Part shown: in pieces, positions 41,800-53,829 of the stretch
Position numbering within the stretch: position 1 is the first letter of the stretch
Layout: every line of letters starts with the position of its first letter
Assembly: GCA_947179485.1 (NCBI GenBank)
Contig: OX359247.1
Coordinates: 55,029,131 to 55,093,130 of the forward strand
Length of the DNA stretch: 64,000 nt
Direction: 5' to 3'
DNA from: Allacma fusca
Lineage: Eukaryota; Arthropoda; Collembola; Symphypleona; Sminthuridae
Translations under genes and position numbers: made by a program
The notes under the pieces: generated by a model
Database searches by the model: none
What the model was told of the DNA's origin: nothing
Seen by the model: only the letters and a program-made list of their open reading frames with translations

Positions 41800-43329
41800 T
41801 ACTAGTAATCTAATAAAACCCTAACTTCGTTCTTATTTATACATAGCTCTCCGGTAGCTTATTCTGTTGATGTGAAAGATCTACGCTGTCCATTGGTAGC
41901 TAATACACTTGTTTAACGTATTTGACGAATTCAGTTACCGTGAATCCGACAAGGAAGCAATTCCTTCCACCTGTCCCAACTTGCCCAATCACAGCTCATT
42001 AATTAAATATAAAACATATGTATTGGCATTCCGATTTTGTACATGTTAATATTATTTTGTTATTGTAAACACCTGATGGAAGGAAATTTGTGGAATTCCC
42101 AACATTTTTGCAAAGCAAATGCGAAGCAACTATTTAAATGAAATTACTGTCTCTCTAGTCTGGGGATGTGAATATTTAAAGTATGAACATATATGTATAT
42201 ACTTTGTAGATGTAAGTTTGTCTTTCGTAACAGGAAGTGCAATTAAAATCGGAGCAATAAATATTCCGCATATTTGCAGTTGGTTAATTACTTTATGATT
42301 CCATGTCTCTGGTAATGATTGATTTCCATGAACTTGAGTCATAACATAATTTGCAGGAATTGCCTTGGGTAACGATTATACGGTATTATTTGTTTTGGAG
42401 AAAGGTAAAACCCCTGGGATTACTGTCCAGTACAAATTTCAGTAAATTTGTTTATACTTGCTTGTAGGCTATTCCAGTGAATTTAAATGACGATTTTTAG
42501 CCTCATACGACAAGGACGTGACTTCAAATATTCAACCATTGTGTGCCCTGTATATATGAACTGCGGTCAACTGCCCCTATAAACATTATTCCTTAAACAC
42601 ATAGTCTTATATATTAGTATTTATGTAAATGGGATCTGGACTGGAAATACAAATCCCTTGTATCGAAAAATCCCGTATCAGGGCATCCCTTAAAGCGCGA
42701 GCTCCCGCGCAACCAGGCCAGGATGCCTACACTTCAAGCCTCATTCCTATCGTGAGCTAACAATAAGTCTTACTTGAGCCTCTGTCTCCACTTTCTTGAA
42801 CACTATATGAATTTTTTTTCAAGCTATAGGTATAGTGATAGTGATATACCTAATTTTCCAAATTTGGAAGAAAATTTGGTAGTCACTAAAATGGGGGAAC
42901 AGAATATTTTAAACCATTGTCCCTTGTATATAAATACATATATGTACATTCTATGTATAAGCTAGGGAGAGCAACATGTATTCCGGCGCGCAGTGCATAT
43001 ATGTATGTACATTGATTAATTTAGATAGTATAACCTTCTTCAAAACAATTTAACATATTTGTATCAGACTCATTTTAAATATTTACTTACACTTGAAGTT
43101 CATAAAACACATATTGTTTAAGTATGCAATTTATATGCTTTGGTTTACATTTTATATGCACAAGGCTGTCGACATTGAAGACTTGACCGGAAACCACATC
43201 AACGCCGATAACTCAGCGGAATTGGACGCTTACTCACATTATTCTAAGTTTGGTCTCGCCTTGAGAGCAAGAACTATGAAAATTGTCGGTGTTGAATTTA
43301 TATTATAGGAAATCCAATTACATATTAAA
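41800..43329. other. Intergenic, no recognised gene
   Basis: Contains the upstream side of ML paralogue 2 (minus) and of the four-span membrane protein (plus). Open frames at 42130-42342 and 43093-43308 are unsupported. Nothing else was recognised. Confidence 0.35.
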
Positions 43330-44719
43330 ATGTTTCTTGGCCTTTTGTTCAAAGTGCTTTCCTTGCTGTCTTTGGTAAGTAAGAATCTTACAATTAGATT
43401 TCCATTGATTTTAATTTTTCCGTAGATTGAGCTGAACCTAACTTTTACAGCTACAGTTGACTCTCCCCAATTCTTATTGTGGAGGTTGTAGGGAATAGGA
43501 GCTCCGATTATTTTTTCGGTCAGAATTTAAAATGTATAAAATTGTTTCCTCAAATTTAAAATATTTCCCAAAATTATTTTGACACTGGATTGTACAGAAT
43601 GTCATTTACCTTTGGAGCTACTCATCAGGTCCCAACGTAGAAATTGTGAGAATAACGTGTAAAAAACAGAAAGATTAAAGAAATTGGTCTTCAGGAGCAC
43701 AAATGGGGAAAAGATAGTTTCCTCCACTTGTCTCCAATTTTTGAAATGGAAATATTTTATCACGGATAATGATTAAAATTTTTATACAATTTGGAATAAA
43801 ATTCCCTATTATTTTCCCATTCGAATATTCATATGGTGAAATAGAGTATTTTTATAATTCATTTAATGATTCAAGTAAACTTGAATGAACTACAGAGAGA
43901 TGAGGTTTTCTCGGCGCCCCGTAATGATTGTGAATTTGTGATTGAAATAAAATAATTATTTCTTTCTATCACAATCAGATTGCAGGGTCACTTCTTGTTG
44001 GAGTAACAATCGTAACGGTGAGTGAAACAGGTCTTCCGGAAACAAATGTGACAGTCAAGGAGCCCACAAATGTCACAGTGGAGGATTTTATTCTGGAAGA
44101 GAAACTCAACAAAAGTGGGAGTCCTGGCCGAACTACAAGATCCATTGTAATAGCATTGGAGCTGCCTAGTGAGTTGGACAAGGCAAATATCACATACCAA
44201 ATACAAAATGCGAAACGTATTTTGGAAAATCTGGAACCAGCCCTACAATTTGCTGCCTCAATGGCTCTAGTCGTAGGACTCATCCAAATTTTAGTGGCCT
44301 CCGTTTTTATCCTGTCTACATTTAAAGTATGTAATGAGATGTTGTACATTTTAGCGTTACTCTTATAGCGCCCTGTATTTGTAATTCCAGCAGTAACGAT
44401 TTTTTTATACGTATAATATTTTCTTTGGATATTTCAGAAAGATAGCTGTCATTACTCCAAATATTGGAATTCTCATTACTTCCTCCTCGGGACTTTACTC
44501 CTCATTTGTTTCGTCGTACTCTGGTCAGTGAATGAGAGTCATTCTAATGTCGAGGACGAATTGATCAAACTCAGTGAGGTTATGAGCAGCATCTCCAAAG
44601 TCGGAGTTACTTCGGACTACGTCAAAAATAAATACTTATTCTATTTCTCAATCACAGCGGATGCGGGGCTTCTCTATGTAATAGGATTTCTCACCATGTG
44701 TTGTTTGGTGGAGTTGTAA
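43330..44719 (+). CDS. Four-membrane-span protein with glycosylated loop (paralogue A)
   Basis: Function unknown. Three exons, all phase 0: 43330-43374, 43979-44326 and 44438-44719, giving 224 residues. Predicted membrane spans lie at about residues 5-29, 94-113, 142-160 and 203-222. The first extracellular loop (about 65 residues) has several NxT sites (NVT, NIT). The second carries NES and a charged helix. The tetraspan layout recalls tetraspanins or claudins, but the tetraspanin CCG motif and claudin W-GLW-C-C signature are absent. The gene at 47281-49981 shares its exon phases, the FLSL/LLSL exon 1 ending and the motif K-(D)-S-C-x-x-x-x-x-Y-W at the start of exon 3, so the two are tandem paralogues on the same strand. 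AATAAA lies at 44913-44918. The gene model is well supported, but the role cannot be inferred. Confidence 0.75.
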
Positions 44720-44912
44720 CAAATGGTACGGGATGCCAACAATTTCAAAGCTATTCTTGTAAAGAAATCTCAATTTCCTCTTCATATTAGAATGTATTTT
44801 TATCCAGCAACAATAATTATTTTCAGCTTTAATGTTTCCATAAATCAAAGTTTCTTGTAATTACATTAAATATTCTTTATAGTTTATGCATGATCGCAGC
44901 AGGGAAATTATA

Positions 44913-44918
44913 AATAAA
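44913..44918 (+). promoter_or_regulatory. Poly(A) signal of four-span paralogue A
   Basis: AATAAA about 195 bases after the stop codon, the first canonical signal downstream. Confidence 0.45.
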
Positions 44919-45239
44919 AAGTCATTAACGAGAAAATTGTGAGTACACTGAAGTTTAATATACGACCTGTCCTGACGGATATTCGAATACATATAATAAT
45001 TATATATATATATTAATATTAAAACTGATATTGTACCTTTTAAGGACAACTATTATTTGACGAGATTGTCAACGACGTCTTTACTGTAAAAGAGCATACC
45101 ATTTTGGTGCTTTTAGAAGATACAGAAACTCTTCTATGGAAAACGTAGTAGTGAGAACATTGTGGAGGAGTATCTCAAAATATTTCCAACGCTATCGAGA
45201 GAAAGAGGCTTTTAATGGGGTCAATTAAGAAAGAGTACA

Positions 45240-46507
45240 CTGTATGGCAAAGGTGTCCGCCTATCCTACATATAGGCCTATGTGTAGGCTATTTATAGGG
45301 TGCGAGGATTTTATTAAAGAGGCTGATAGCAAAATAGGGTGCAAGAATATACACTTAAATCCTAGCCTACAAAATAGGTAGGCTCAGCCTTCATAGAATT
45401 ATAGGAATATATGTAGGATATTGTAGCACATCATTTTCATTTAATGGTATATGGAACGGGCAAACTGAAAATTAAAGAATAGTAATCCGCTACTGGTATT
45501 TGCAGATTGTATACCACTGAAATAAATAATTGCCTTTGAACACAATTCAAATTTCTAACACGATTTACTGAGATACCGTAAAAACCCCAAAGATGGCCCC
45601 CGGCCAACTTCCAAACATTAACCTAAACCCAGGCCATCTTTAGAGGCCCGGCTACCTTTAGGAGCCGGCCATCTCTACTAAATATAAAAGCGTAAATTAC
45701 AAAATATGATTTTTTATGAAAAAATGTTTTTTAATAATTAATTCGACTCCAGAATATTGAATGTAGCATAATTCGGATTCAGATGAATAGTCCAGATTGT
45801 CCGTAGAGTAAATAACAGCTTCAAAATTTAAACTGCATATATAGAAAAAAACGATTGTATAAAAAACCAGGCCATCTTTGGGGGCCCGGCTATCTTTAGA
45901 GGCCGGCTATCTCTGTACGTATGGAGTAAAACCCAGGCCATCTTTAGGGTCCCGGCCACCTTTGGAGGCCCGGCCATGTTTAGGGTTTTTACGGTATGTT
46001 GTCAGCCAGCTTACAGATTTCCGTTGTCATAATTGTCTTATTGTTTAGCTGACTTTGGAAATGTTTCTTGTGGTATTTAATTTGTGAAATCTTAAGTATG
46101 ACATCCCTTTTGACCAACGTTGTAAAATTTGGGCACTATTTCCGGCGCAACCCAAAGCGAGATCGACACTGTTCCGCTCTTAGGGACTTTGGCCAAGGTG
46201 ACTAAACTATTTTATTCCGATTCCATTGACTTGAGACATTGTTTTTAATTAGAGTGGAATTCCCTTATATAGTCTGTCAGTAACGAAAAGCATATAAAAT
46301 GTAGGAAAGGTGTAGAATTGGTTGATCTAATTTTTCAATGAAATGTAGGCAAATATGTAGGCTTGGTGCTCCCCATATAGGAAGGATGTAGGATAGGCTG
46401 GCCTATTCGGCGGTTAAAATGTAGGCATATATGTAGGCTTGGTTCAAATTTTATAAATAGGAAGGATATAGGATAGGCTGAGGTATTGGGGCACCTTTGC
46501 TGTATGG
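45240..46507. mobile_element. hAT-type non-autonomous element with perfect 8-bp target duplication
   Basis: The element proper is 45248-46499 (1252 bp). It begins CAAAGGTG and ends CACCTTTG, and both flanks carry CTGTATGG (45240-45247 and 46500-46507), an exact 8-bp duplication as made by hAT transposases. Inside both ends, the motif GCCTAC/GTAGGC and GCCTATCC recur many times, as expected for subterminal transposase sites. No transposase frame is present. Another element is nested at 45574-45996. It sits between the two paralogous four-span genes. Confidence 0.85.
45574..45996. mobile_element. Nested 423-bp TA-flanked MITE (Tc1/mariner-like ends)
   Basis: The left end reads CCGTAAAAACCCCAAAGATGG; the right end is its near-perfect inverse, differing at two positions in this stretch. 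Each end abuts TA, consistent with the TA duplication of Tc1/mariner-type elements. The interior repeats GGCCATCTTTAGAGGCCCGG-like words in tandem near both ends. No coding capacity. Its location inside the hAT-type element shows it inserted later, or was carried by it. Confidence 0.75.
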
Positions 46508-47280
46508 GTTTAAACTCCACTAAAATTTAGTTCTGCATATAATGATTGACATTTTTTTATTGTTATTTCCGCACTCAGAATGATACAGTTGAACTATTGG
46601 TTTTCCGGCTACAGCCTTAGTCCTACAAGGTGCACTCTTTATGAGAGCATCCCAAAAAGCAACAAATTTAGTTCGCATAAAATATGCTCTATGGCCAAGT
46701 AAGAAATAAACATTGCGGTAATTATTTGTGCCTCCAGTTAATTCTGCTCAAACGTCAGACATGGTTTTTGAAAGGGATTTCTTATAGTGAGAGTGTAACT
46801 GTACGATTAGTCATTTGTGAGCTTTAGTTTGATTCTTCTGTGGAGTGTGGACATATTTGTCATCATCATCATGTAACGTCTGCGAATGGGATTTTGCCCT
46901 TTTCGCACAGGAAATTGCGGTATTATCAATTCTCAGTCAGCTTCCTTCTAACGCATTAGGATCAATGGCATATGGAGATACATATGAATACTTGAAGAGT
47001 TAAAGTATGTAATTGCATTTCTGTACACATACTATACATGCATGTCATGAATAATTTGTAAACGGAAGCTTCCAGGAAGTATTCAAACGTACTGTGCATG
47101 ACTCCTACATGACAATAAAGACAATGGTTTCAGACTAAGATCTGCTTAATACTGTTTTACCACTTTACTAAAACTGCCGTTTACTTCCTTGTTACATTCC
47201 ATGGAGTGGGTTAAATTTTTTGTTTTCCGGTGAAGATGCCATTGTGAATTTCTCCATAGATTTGTAGCGTAGCTTGTAAA
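46508..47280. other. Intergenic upstream of four-span paralogue B
   Basis: No coding exon seen. It should contain the promoter of the downstream gene, but no clear TATA box could be placed. Confidence 0.3.
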
Positions 47281-49981
47281 ATGTGTGATTTCACAGTTGG
47301 CGTTAAAGTGGTGGCATTCCTGTCTCTGGTAAGTGCATTCAATAACAATTACGTATTATTGTTACCTAAATTGCAGTTCTGCATAAGATTCGTTTTGTTG
47401 ATTTGAGGGGTGCTGTGTAGGGAGACTGCACTGTGAAATTATATGTAACGTCTGTTATCATTTCTTCAGCCTTGCGGATTTTTTTATTTCGTCGTATGTC
47501 TAGACTTGTGTCAGCACTGTCAGCAGACTATGTTTATTTTTTCGTAAAATTCAACAGACATAATACAGTGATTTCTCAATAGGAGCAGCTCTAACCTTGG
47601 TTTCCAACTTGGTTTATTGTATTTGAATCACAGCTGTAATTATACTGCAGTTGGTATTGAATGTCACACTTCTAATCTTTTCGGTTTAGAAAACTAAAAT
47701 ACAAATACCTTGAGGAAGCTCCAACAAACTACAGACTCTCAATTTGGCAGCACTCCTAAAATTACAGGGAATTTTAGCTCATACAATCACAATGAACGGA
47801 TTAAGGCCTCTTGTAACATTAGAATTAACATCCTTTATTATTAAAGAGCACTTTCTGTCAGTTTATTTAAAGTTTCTCGTGCTCTTAATTCAATGGCCAT
47901 CCAAAACGCCCAAAAGGTGGCATGCCAAGCACTCATTATTAACGAGCACTACCTGTGCGTTTCTTTAAAGCGCTACTCTTAATATAAACGCCAACGATTT
48001 AGGCATACAACAAGTCTCTACGACAGCGCTTGATTCGCAAGCCGTTTGACTTTTAATTTCTACAATCACACTACCAACTCTTCAAGTAATTGTCCCTGTG
48101 AAGCACAGGGCTTTTACTAGTCAATTATTATTCGTCTTATGTTCACGCAGTGTAATTTGATTTTTGCAGCTCACAGGAGTCGGACTCGGAATAGGCTCTT
48201 TCATAATCTTTGTGTGGGAGGAGCAACTTCAAAATGAGATCAGGGTTGAAGTCACGCAGCAGAAAAGTAACTCAAATATTTCCCCACAATTTCTAGCGAA
48301 AGCCCCATCTATCTCATTTCCTCAAATTCCATCAATACCCCAACTCACTGTTGAAACAAGTAAAAACAACCTAGCGGATGATTATGTATTAGAACCTCTG
48401 GATAAGCGGTTTAAACGAAATGTACAAAATTCGCAACACCCTCTTCGCGAAACCTCAACTCAGGACACGCCAATAATTTTCCGAGACGACCCGGAGGAAT
48501 ATTTCAATCCTGGTGATATATATTTGGATGAAAACCGACTCACATTAGAAACCTCTACTTTAAGGCACGGAAAGAATTTTCAAATGCAGGCGCAGCCAGT
48601 GTCTTCAAGTACAAGAAAAAAGGTACCATCATATATTTTGGGGCGCTATGCGACAACGAGAGTAAAATTGGGGTCCGTTGCGACAACTTCTACAAATTTG
48701 GGGCACTATGAGACTACTTCTACTACGTTAGAAGCGACAACTGAAATACAAAAATCTCCTTTCCAAAGTACAGGCAATGCTCAAACGGAAATGTCATTCT
48801 TGAATCCTTCAAGTCCGAAAACTACTTCTTCATCCAGTGAATATTTTTTGACTAGGCAGGATGTAGAGTCATTAAAAAAACTGTTATATGGAACTTCGGA
48901 GTCAACAGGGCGTCCAAAAGCTTCGACAGAGAATGAAAATGAAGATAGAATAATCTTTGTAGCAAAGGAAGAAGAAACGACCGTTGACACACCAGTAATT
49001 TTAAATCCTTTAAAGACCAGTAGTAAACCCGGAGAGGAAATCATTTTCAGGGAAGATACCAAAACAGAAATAATGAAAGAAAAATCATTAAGAATAAAAA
49101 CTAACGAAACCGCCATATTTTTTCGAGATGACTCAACAACAGAGGTAATCGGCACGAGGTCCCGACCAGAGTCCACATCGGAGTTTCCCATCGATGTGCG
49201 TTTTAATTTCCCTGAAACTGAAGCTCCCTCAGGAACAACGGACCAAACGACAGAGAATGGCATTTTTGAGGAAACTAATTCCGTTCAAAAAGTTAAATTA
49301 CCGAATTGGCAGCCCTCCCCGGAGCATTTAGAATCGGAATGGAATGACAGAATCCAACCAATACTTTTTAGTGTAACTGGTATTTCTGCAGCATGCGGAA
49401 TTCTCATGGTTTTGGTCTCATCTCTGATGTTATGCTCATCTGATAAGGTATTCTATATGTATACAATCAACTCTGTCTATAAGGCTACCCCTAAAAGCAC
49501 CAAACTTCAAAACTTAACCCATCAAAATTATATTTTTGCTTAAGACAGTGTCTCCAAAATTTTACTCCTACAAAGTCCCGCCTCTTATAGTAAAAGTATT
49601 AATTCAAGCTTGATTTTTGAAAAGTCCTGCAGGAAGTACGCGCCATATTGGATCGGATCTCATGTGATCATTGGCGTCCTCATCGTCATCTGTTTGGTCG
49701 TCATGTTAGCGGTCTGTGATCGTTTTAATCCCACGATGCTGCCCAGTAAAGATCAGCGGAGCAAGATGGGAATCAAGCTTCTGGGAATAATTGACGAAGC
49801 GAAGCATGTCTGCATATTGTTTTACATCGTGGATGGAAGTGCTATCGGGATGATAGTTTTGCTAGTTTTGATCAATTTATTTTTAACTATTTTTTGTCGG
49901 CAAATGGACATGTACGCAGCTTCCAAAGAAAGAGATAGACTTCTGATGGCGCAAGCGAAAAATAATGAGCGATTTTACTAA
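47281..49981 (+). CDS. Four-membrane-span protein with giant mucin-like loop (paralogue B)
   Basis: Function unknown. Three exons, all phase 0: 47281-47328, 48170-49447 and 49625-49981, giving 560 residues. Span 1 is split by intron 1 (KVVAFLSL, then LTGVGLGIGSFIIFV). A predicted extracellular loop of about 370 residues follows, rich in Ser, Thr and Glu. It holds a dibasic DKRFKRN site that could be cut by furin-like proteases, and a motif IIFR[DE]D repeated about four times with divergence. Span 2 (about 404-424), span 3 and span 4 follow, then a charged cytoplasmic tail (KERDRLLMAQAK). The exon 3 acceptor GAAAAG|TCC was chosen because it keeps phase and yields SCRKYAPYW, matching paralogue A; the nearby TGCAG would break frame. 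Loop expansion relative to paralogue A (about 65 residues) is the main oddity. Confidence 0.72.
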
Positions 49982-49989
49982 ATCACATT

Positions 49990-50687
49990 TAGTTTTACTT
50001 GTACATTGTATGACTAGGTATGTACATTGTATATAAATTATGATGTAACTGGGACCCACGAAACCCACCCCTTGTCTAGCTCAAAGGAAACTGGGCTGAC
50101 AATTTTTGCAAATATTCATATTTTCATTTTTGTAGCTTCCTTTGGACTGGAGTGGCAACTTCAAGCGTGGGAATATTTTTCCACTGTGGAGGGTCAGTAC
50201 CATTGGGCTCCCAATTTATATTCACAATAATTCAACTAATTTTTCAAGTTAATAAGCACAGCAGATTGATTTTTTGTAATTCATACGATCCAATTTTAAC
50301 AAATACTTTATACATTCATATTAGTCATGTAGACATTGCCATTTAAAAATTACTAAAATACCTTCAAGACATTAAAAAGAAGGACTTGAGAACTAATACT
50401 TAAAAGAGACGAGGAAAATGTTTTGTGGGTGTTATACTGTAAAAAAAAATATGTCGAGAAAAGAACAAAACAAATTGTATGTAAACTTTGTTACATCCCT
50501 TTACTGATATTAATCTCAGGAATAAAATAATATTTTGTGTTCGAATTATTACAGTATTTGCTAGAATCTTTAGTATTAGAAATAAAATCTTGTGTGATAA
50601 TTTTGCCCGAAATTTCTGTAAGTGTCTCAAAATGATGTTAATTTGCACCTGAAACGCTATTCTATAGAGAAATATAGAGCTCCTCCG
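49990..50687. other. Intergenic between convergent genes
   Basis: Presumed 3' UTRs of four-span paralogue B (plus) and helical paralogue B (minus). No additional coding region is recognised. Confidence 0.35.
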
Positions 50688-51255
50688 TCACCGCATCATT
50701 TCAAGTACAGCTTGCAAAGACTGAAAATACCTCTCAGACTTGGCGATACAATCCAAGGCCTCAGATTTGCAAAAGGAGAGTTCAAATAAAATTTTGACAA
50801 ATTCGGAATAACTGTAAGAAAAGCAATTCTCGGGGGCAGACTGGTCCGAACAGCCATCGCAAACGTTGGTGAAACTCTCCTCACAATATTTCGAGTAATG
50901 TATGGCAAATTTTCGGATGGAATATAATTTCTTGTACAGACCAGCAATTACAATTGAAGTTTGTTGAGCAAACACTTGATAATTTTCATTAGCATCATTG
51001 AACTCCACAGAAATCACGTCTTTTAAACTATCCCTCGGCAAGAGTTCTGAAGGATGGGAATAATAATTCTTGGCTTTCCTAATAACTGCGTCCAAAATTT
51101 TGAAATGAGCTTTCAAGTTCAAAACCATCCTTTCAATCTGGCAGTTGATATCAAAGAGTCTTGAGGACAGTCTCCAGATGTCAATTATAGAATTGTTCCT
51201 TTCCTCTATTTGCATGATGTACCTTTTCGTACGGACATAATTATCCTCGCAAAAT
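50688..51255 (-). CDS. Unrecognised helical protein (paralogue B), 5' exon not found
   Basis: Function unknown. One exon runs from an acceptor (TTTTCAG at 51262-51256) to the stop at 50688, in phase 2, encoding 188 full codons plus the first split codon. An ATG could not be placed; the frame opens upstream only with a non-ATG start, so a small first exon like that of the gene at 15198 is expected. The product looks helical and is moderately rich in Cys (FCED, INCQ, YCEE, VCDGCS, ENCF, FCKS, LDCIA). It aligns over its length with residues about 22-205 of the 15198-17071 product: same entry phase, the motif IWRL at the same distance (29 residues) and a shared LYxxxxxxxxxxxxxYxK segment. It lacks the Ser-rich tail. 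No signal peptide or membrane span is seen in this exon. Confidence 0.6.
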
Positions 51256-51309
51256 CTGAAAATTTTCAAAAGATCTAACTTCTTAAATTTACCTAATATT
51301 TGATTAACA

Positions 51310-52470
51310 TTAATGAATCAAAAAAGTTGGAAAAACAGTGTTTTGAGGTAAAGTAACGTGATTACATGTATTCATTGCCGTTGTCATTTTGACGAGTTCC
51401 AACTGTGTTCAAAGTAAAACTGGTTTTACCTGGACGTCCCATTTTTAACGCACGCTCTGAGAGTATTAAGAAATATTTAACAACTGAATTGGATATTAAT
51501 TTCTAGTTCTTTTAAACAGGTGCATTAATTGGCCACAAAAGTTTAGAAATTGACAAGAAATTGATGCTGTGATCGTGATCTGACAAATAGATTATTTGTA
51601 ATGACTTTTCTACTTTCCGCGTTGGAACTTGCAACCATTGCCAGTCAGTTAAAAAAATTAAATAACTTAATACAATTGAGTGCTCCCATAAGAGACTCCC
51701 TTACAAGAGGTTTTTTTAGGTGGAAAAAACATTTTGATACACATTGCAGCTTAAAAGAACATTCAATTTTTTTCCTTCGACCATCAATATATAGCTATTA
51801 CTTTATTACAATGAAAATAAATTTTGTTCCTTTTATGAAGATGATTTTACTTTGATTAAATGAGTTCTCTTGTAATGTTAGTACGATGTTAGTACTATAC
51901 ATCCAGTTATACATGTACCAAAATGATTAATTAGTGAAACAAATTACACCTGTGCTCGATTCAGAAGAAGTACAGATCCAAGAAAGCAAATTAACTAAAT
52001 AAAATTGGAAAAGAAGACAATCAAGAACATGAAAGTTTTTTGGTACTGTTAATTCAAAAGTAGATTATAATAATTTTTATAAAATTAAAAAATGACGTTA
52101 TTAATGTTTCTTGCAATAATATTGATATGAAAAATATGAAGGGTTTAAAAAAAACCATGGTCACAAAATACAGTAAGATTCGCCTCTAGGGCAAATATTG
52201 CTTTCTTTTTATGCAGTCTTAAAACTAGGATGTTGAAATTACCGGAGATTATATTGCTCACCAAAGATTGATCACAAATCAATCTTTGTACTTTTGTATC
52301 TGTACCTTGATGTCACATAAAATATCAGAAATCAATTAAAAATTCAAATCTTTTTTGAGTTTATCAGCCTTAAGGGCAAATACTTGAACATGTCAGAAAC
52401 ATTGATAATGCTCGATAAAATATTTCCAGCAGTCAAAACCAACGATTTATTTCCAATGTTTCAAGTCCTC
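51310..52470. other. Intergenic, no recognised gene
   Basis: Should hold the missing first exon of helical paralogue B (minus strand) and the promoter of the protease homologue (plus strand). No consistent first exon ending in phase 2 at a GT could be identified. Confidence 0.3.
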
Positions 52471-52473
52471 ACC

Positions 52474-53690
52474 ATGAAGAAAGCAGCAATCGTACTCGCT
52501 TTGATCGCCGTGGCTTCGGGTAAGGTTATAAATTTTAAAATATCACTGGTTTCCCCATATTTCAAGATTATTTATGAACAAATCTAAAGAGCACTGTGTC
52601 ATGATTCAAATAAAATTTTGAACAGCCGCAATTCCCTCAAGAGCCAGCGGTGTCACGTTTTCAAAGGGAGCCAGGTTGATCGGCGGGGAGGAAGCTGAAG
52701 ATAGAGAATTCCCGTTTGTCGTAAGTCTCCAACGATCCATTGGAGGAGAATTAAGTCACTATTGTGCTGGCGTAATTTATGATGAGTGGAGAATCCTCAC
52801 TGCCGCAATCTGCTTAGTAGTATTAGCCCGTGACCCCAGTGATTACGCCGTAGTTGCAGGAGCAAATGACATTGTGAATCTTCGGGGTGATGAGCAATTG
52901 ATCCGAGTTAGTGATGGCAAGATTCATGAAAACTTCAGCATGTAAGCTTCAATAGAGATGTTGGAATAGGTTTAAATAGTGATAATGCAAGAGTACCCGC
53001 TGGGAACAAAAAACATCCAATCGTTTGTGTAATTATTGATTTCTTTATTTTTGACACAGCTCTGAATTGGACTATAATATTGGAATTGTGATTTTGGCGG
53101 AACCGCTTGTTTTCAATCAAAACATTCAGCCTATTCGCTTGGCAATTCCCACAATTGAACCCTCTGGAGAAGCTCAGGTCGTGGGCTGGGGAACCCTTGA
53201 TGAAGAGACCATGCCAAATAAACTCCACAAGGTTAACATGAATGTGATTGATAGAGATGTTTGTAAACGAGACTATTCTATCATTGGTTTGGATATTACT
53301 GAGAACTTCATCTGCGCCTCGGCTCCCAGAAGATTCACCTGTGATGTAAGATGACTTTTTAACGAAAGCATACATACATACATCCATTTTAGATATATGT
53401 AGCATTAATACCTGTAATGTATACGGGCGGAAAGCATTATGTACATTGTCGGAGCATTATGCTACAGGGCCATGTGTTTCGCATTTCGATATTTTCTGTG
53501 TTAAATATTTGTTAATGGTACATTATAGGGTGATAGTGGCGGCCCCTTGATCGCCAAGGATGAAGCTAGACGTCCCTACTTGGCGGGTATTGTCAGTTGG
53601 ACGATATCTCCTTGCGGCTATGAAAACTTACCCAGTTTGTTTAACAACATCCCTGTTTTCAGATCTTGGCTGGACAAGAATCTGAACTAA
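52474..53690 (+). CDS. Catalytically dead S1 serine protease homologue
   Basis: Secreted S1 (trypsin/chymotrypsin) fold. Four exons, 52474-52519, 52626-52941, 53060-53345 and 53529-53690, join in phases 1, 2, 0 to 269 residues. A signal peptide (about 1-16) and a short propeptide end at GAR|LIGGEEA, a typical activation cut. The catalytic His motif TAAHC reads TAAIC (His to Ile). The catalytic Asp region reads LDYNIGIV, with Asn where the family has Asp. The Ser motif GDSGGPL is intact. The residue at the trypsin 189 position is Phe, so trypsin-like specificity is not expected even in an ancestor. Other Cys and the WGTL segment are conserved, so the fold is probably kept. Arthropod protease homologues of this kind can act as cofactors or binders in immunity or digestion; the role here is inferred. 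I chose ATG 52474 because it begins directly with the signal peptide; in-frame ATGs upstream add a non-signal extension. Confidence 0.9.
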
Positions 53691-53787
53691 GAAATATAAT
53701 ATCATGTTCACCTTGAGTATATGTTACGAATTGTAAGTACAGTTTAATGGAAATTTGTACAGTGAGTTTCATCAATGAAGAAAAAAC

Positions 53788-53793
53788 AATAAA
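53788..53793 (+). promoter_or_regulatory. Poly(A) signal of the protease homologue
   Basis: AATAAA about 100 bases after the stop codon. Confidence 0.55.
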
Positions 53794-53829
53794 TTACTGA
53801 TATTTTATTTGAAATGATGTTGTTATTCA

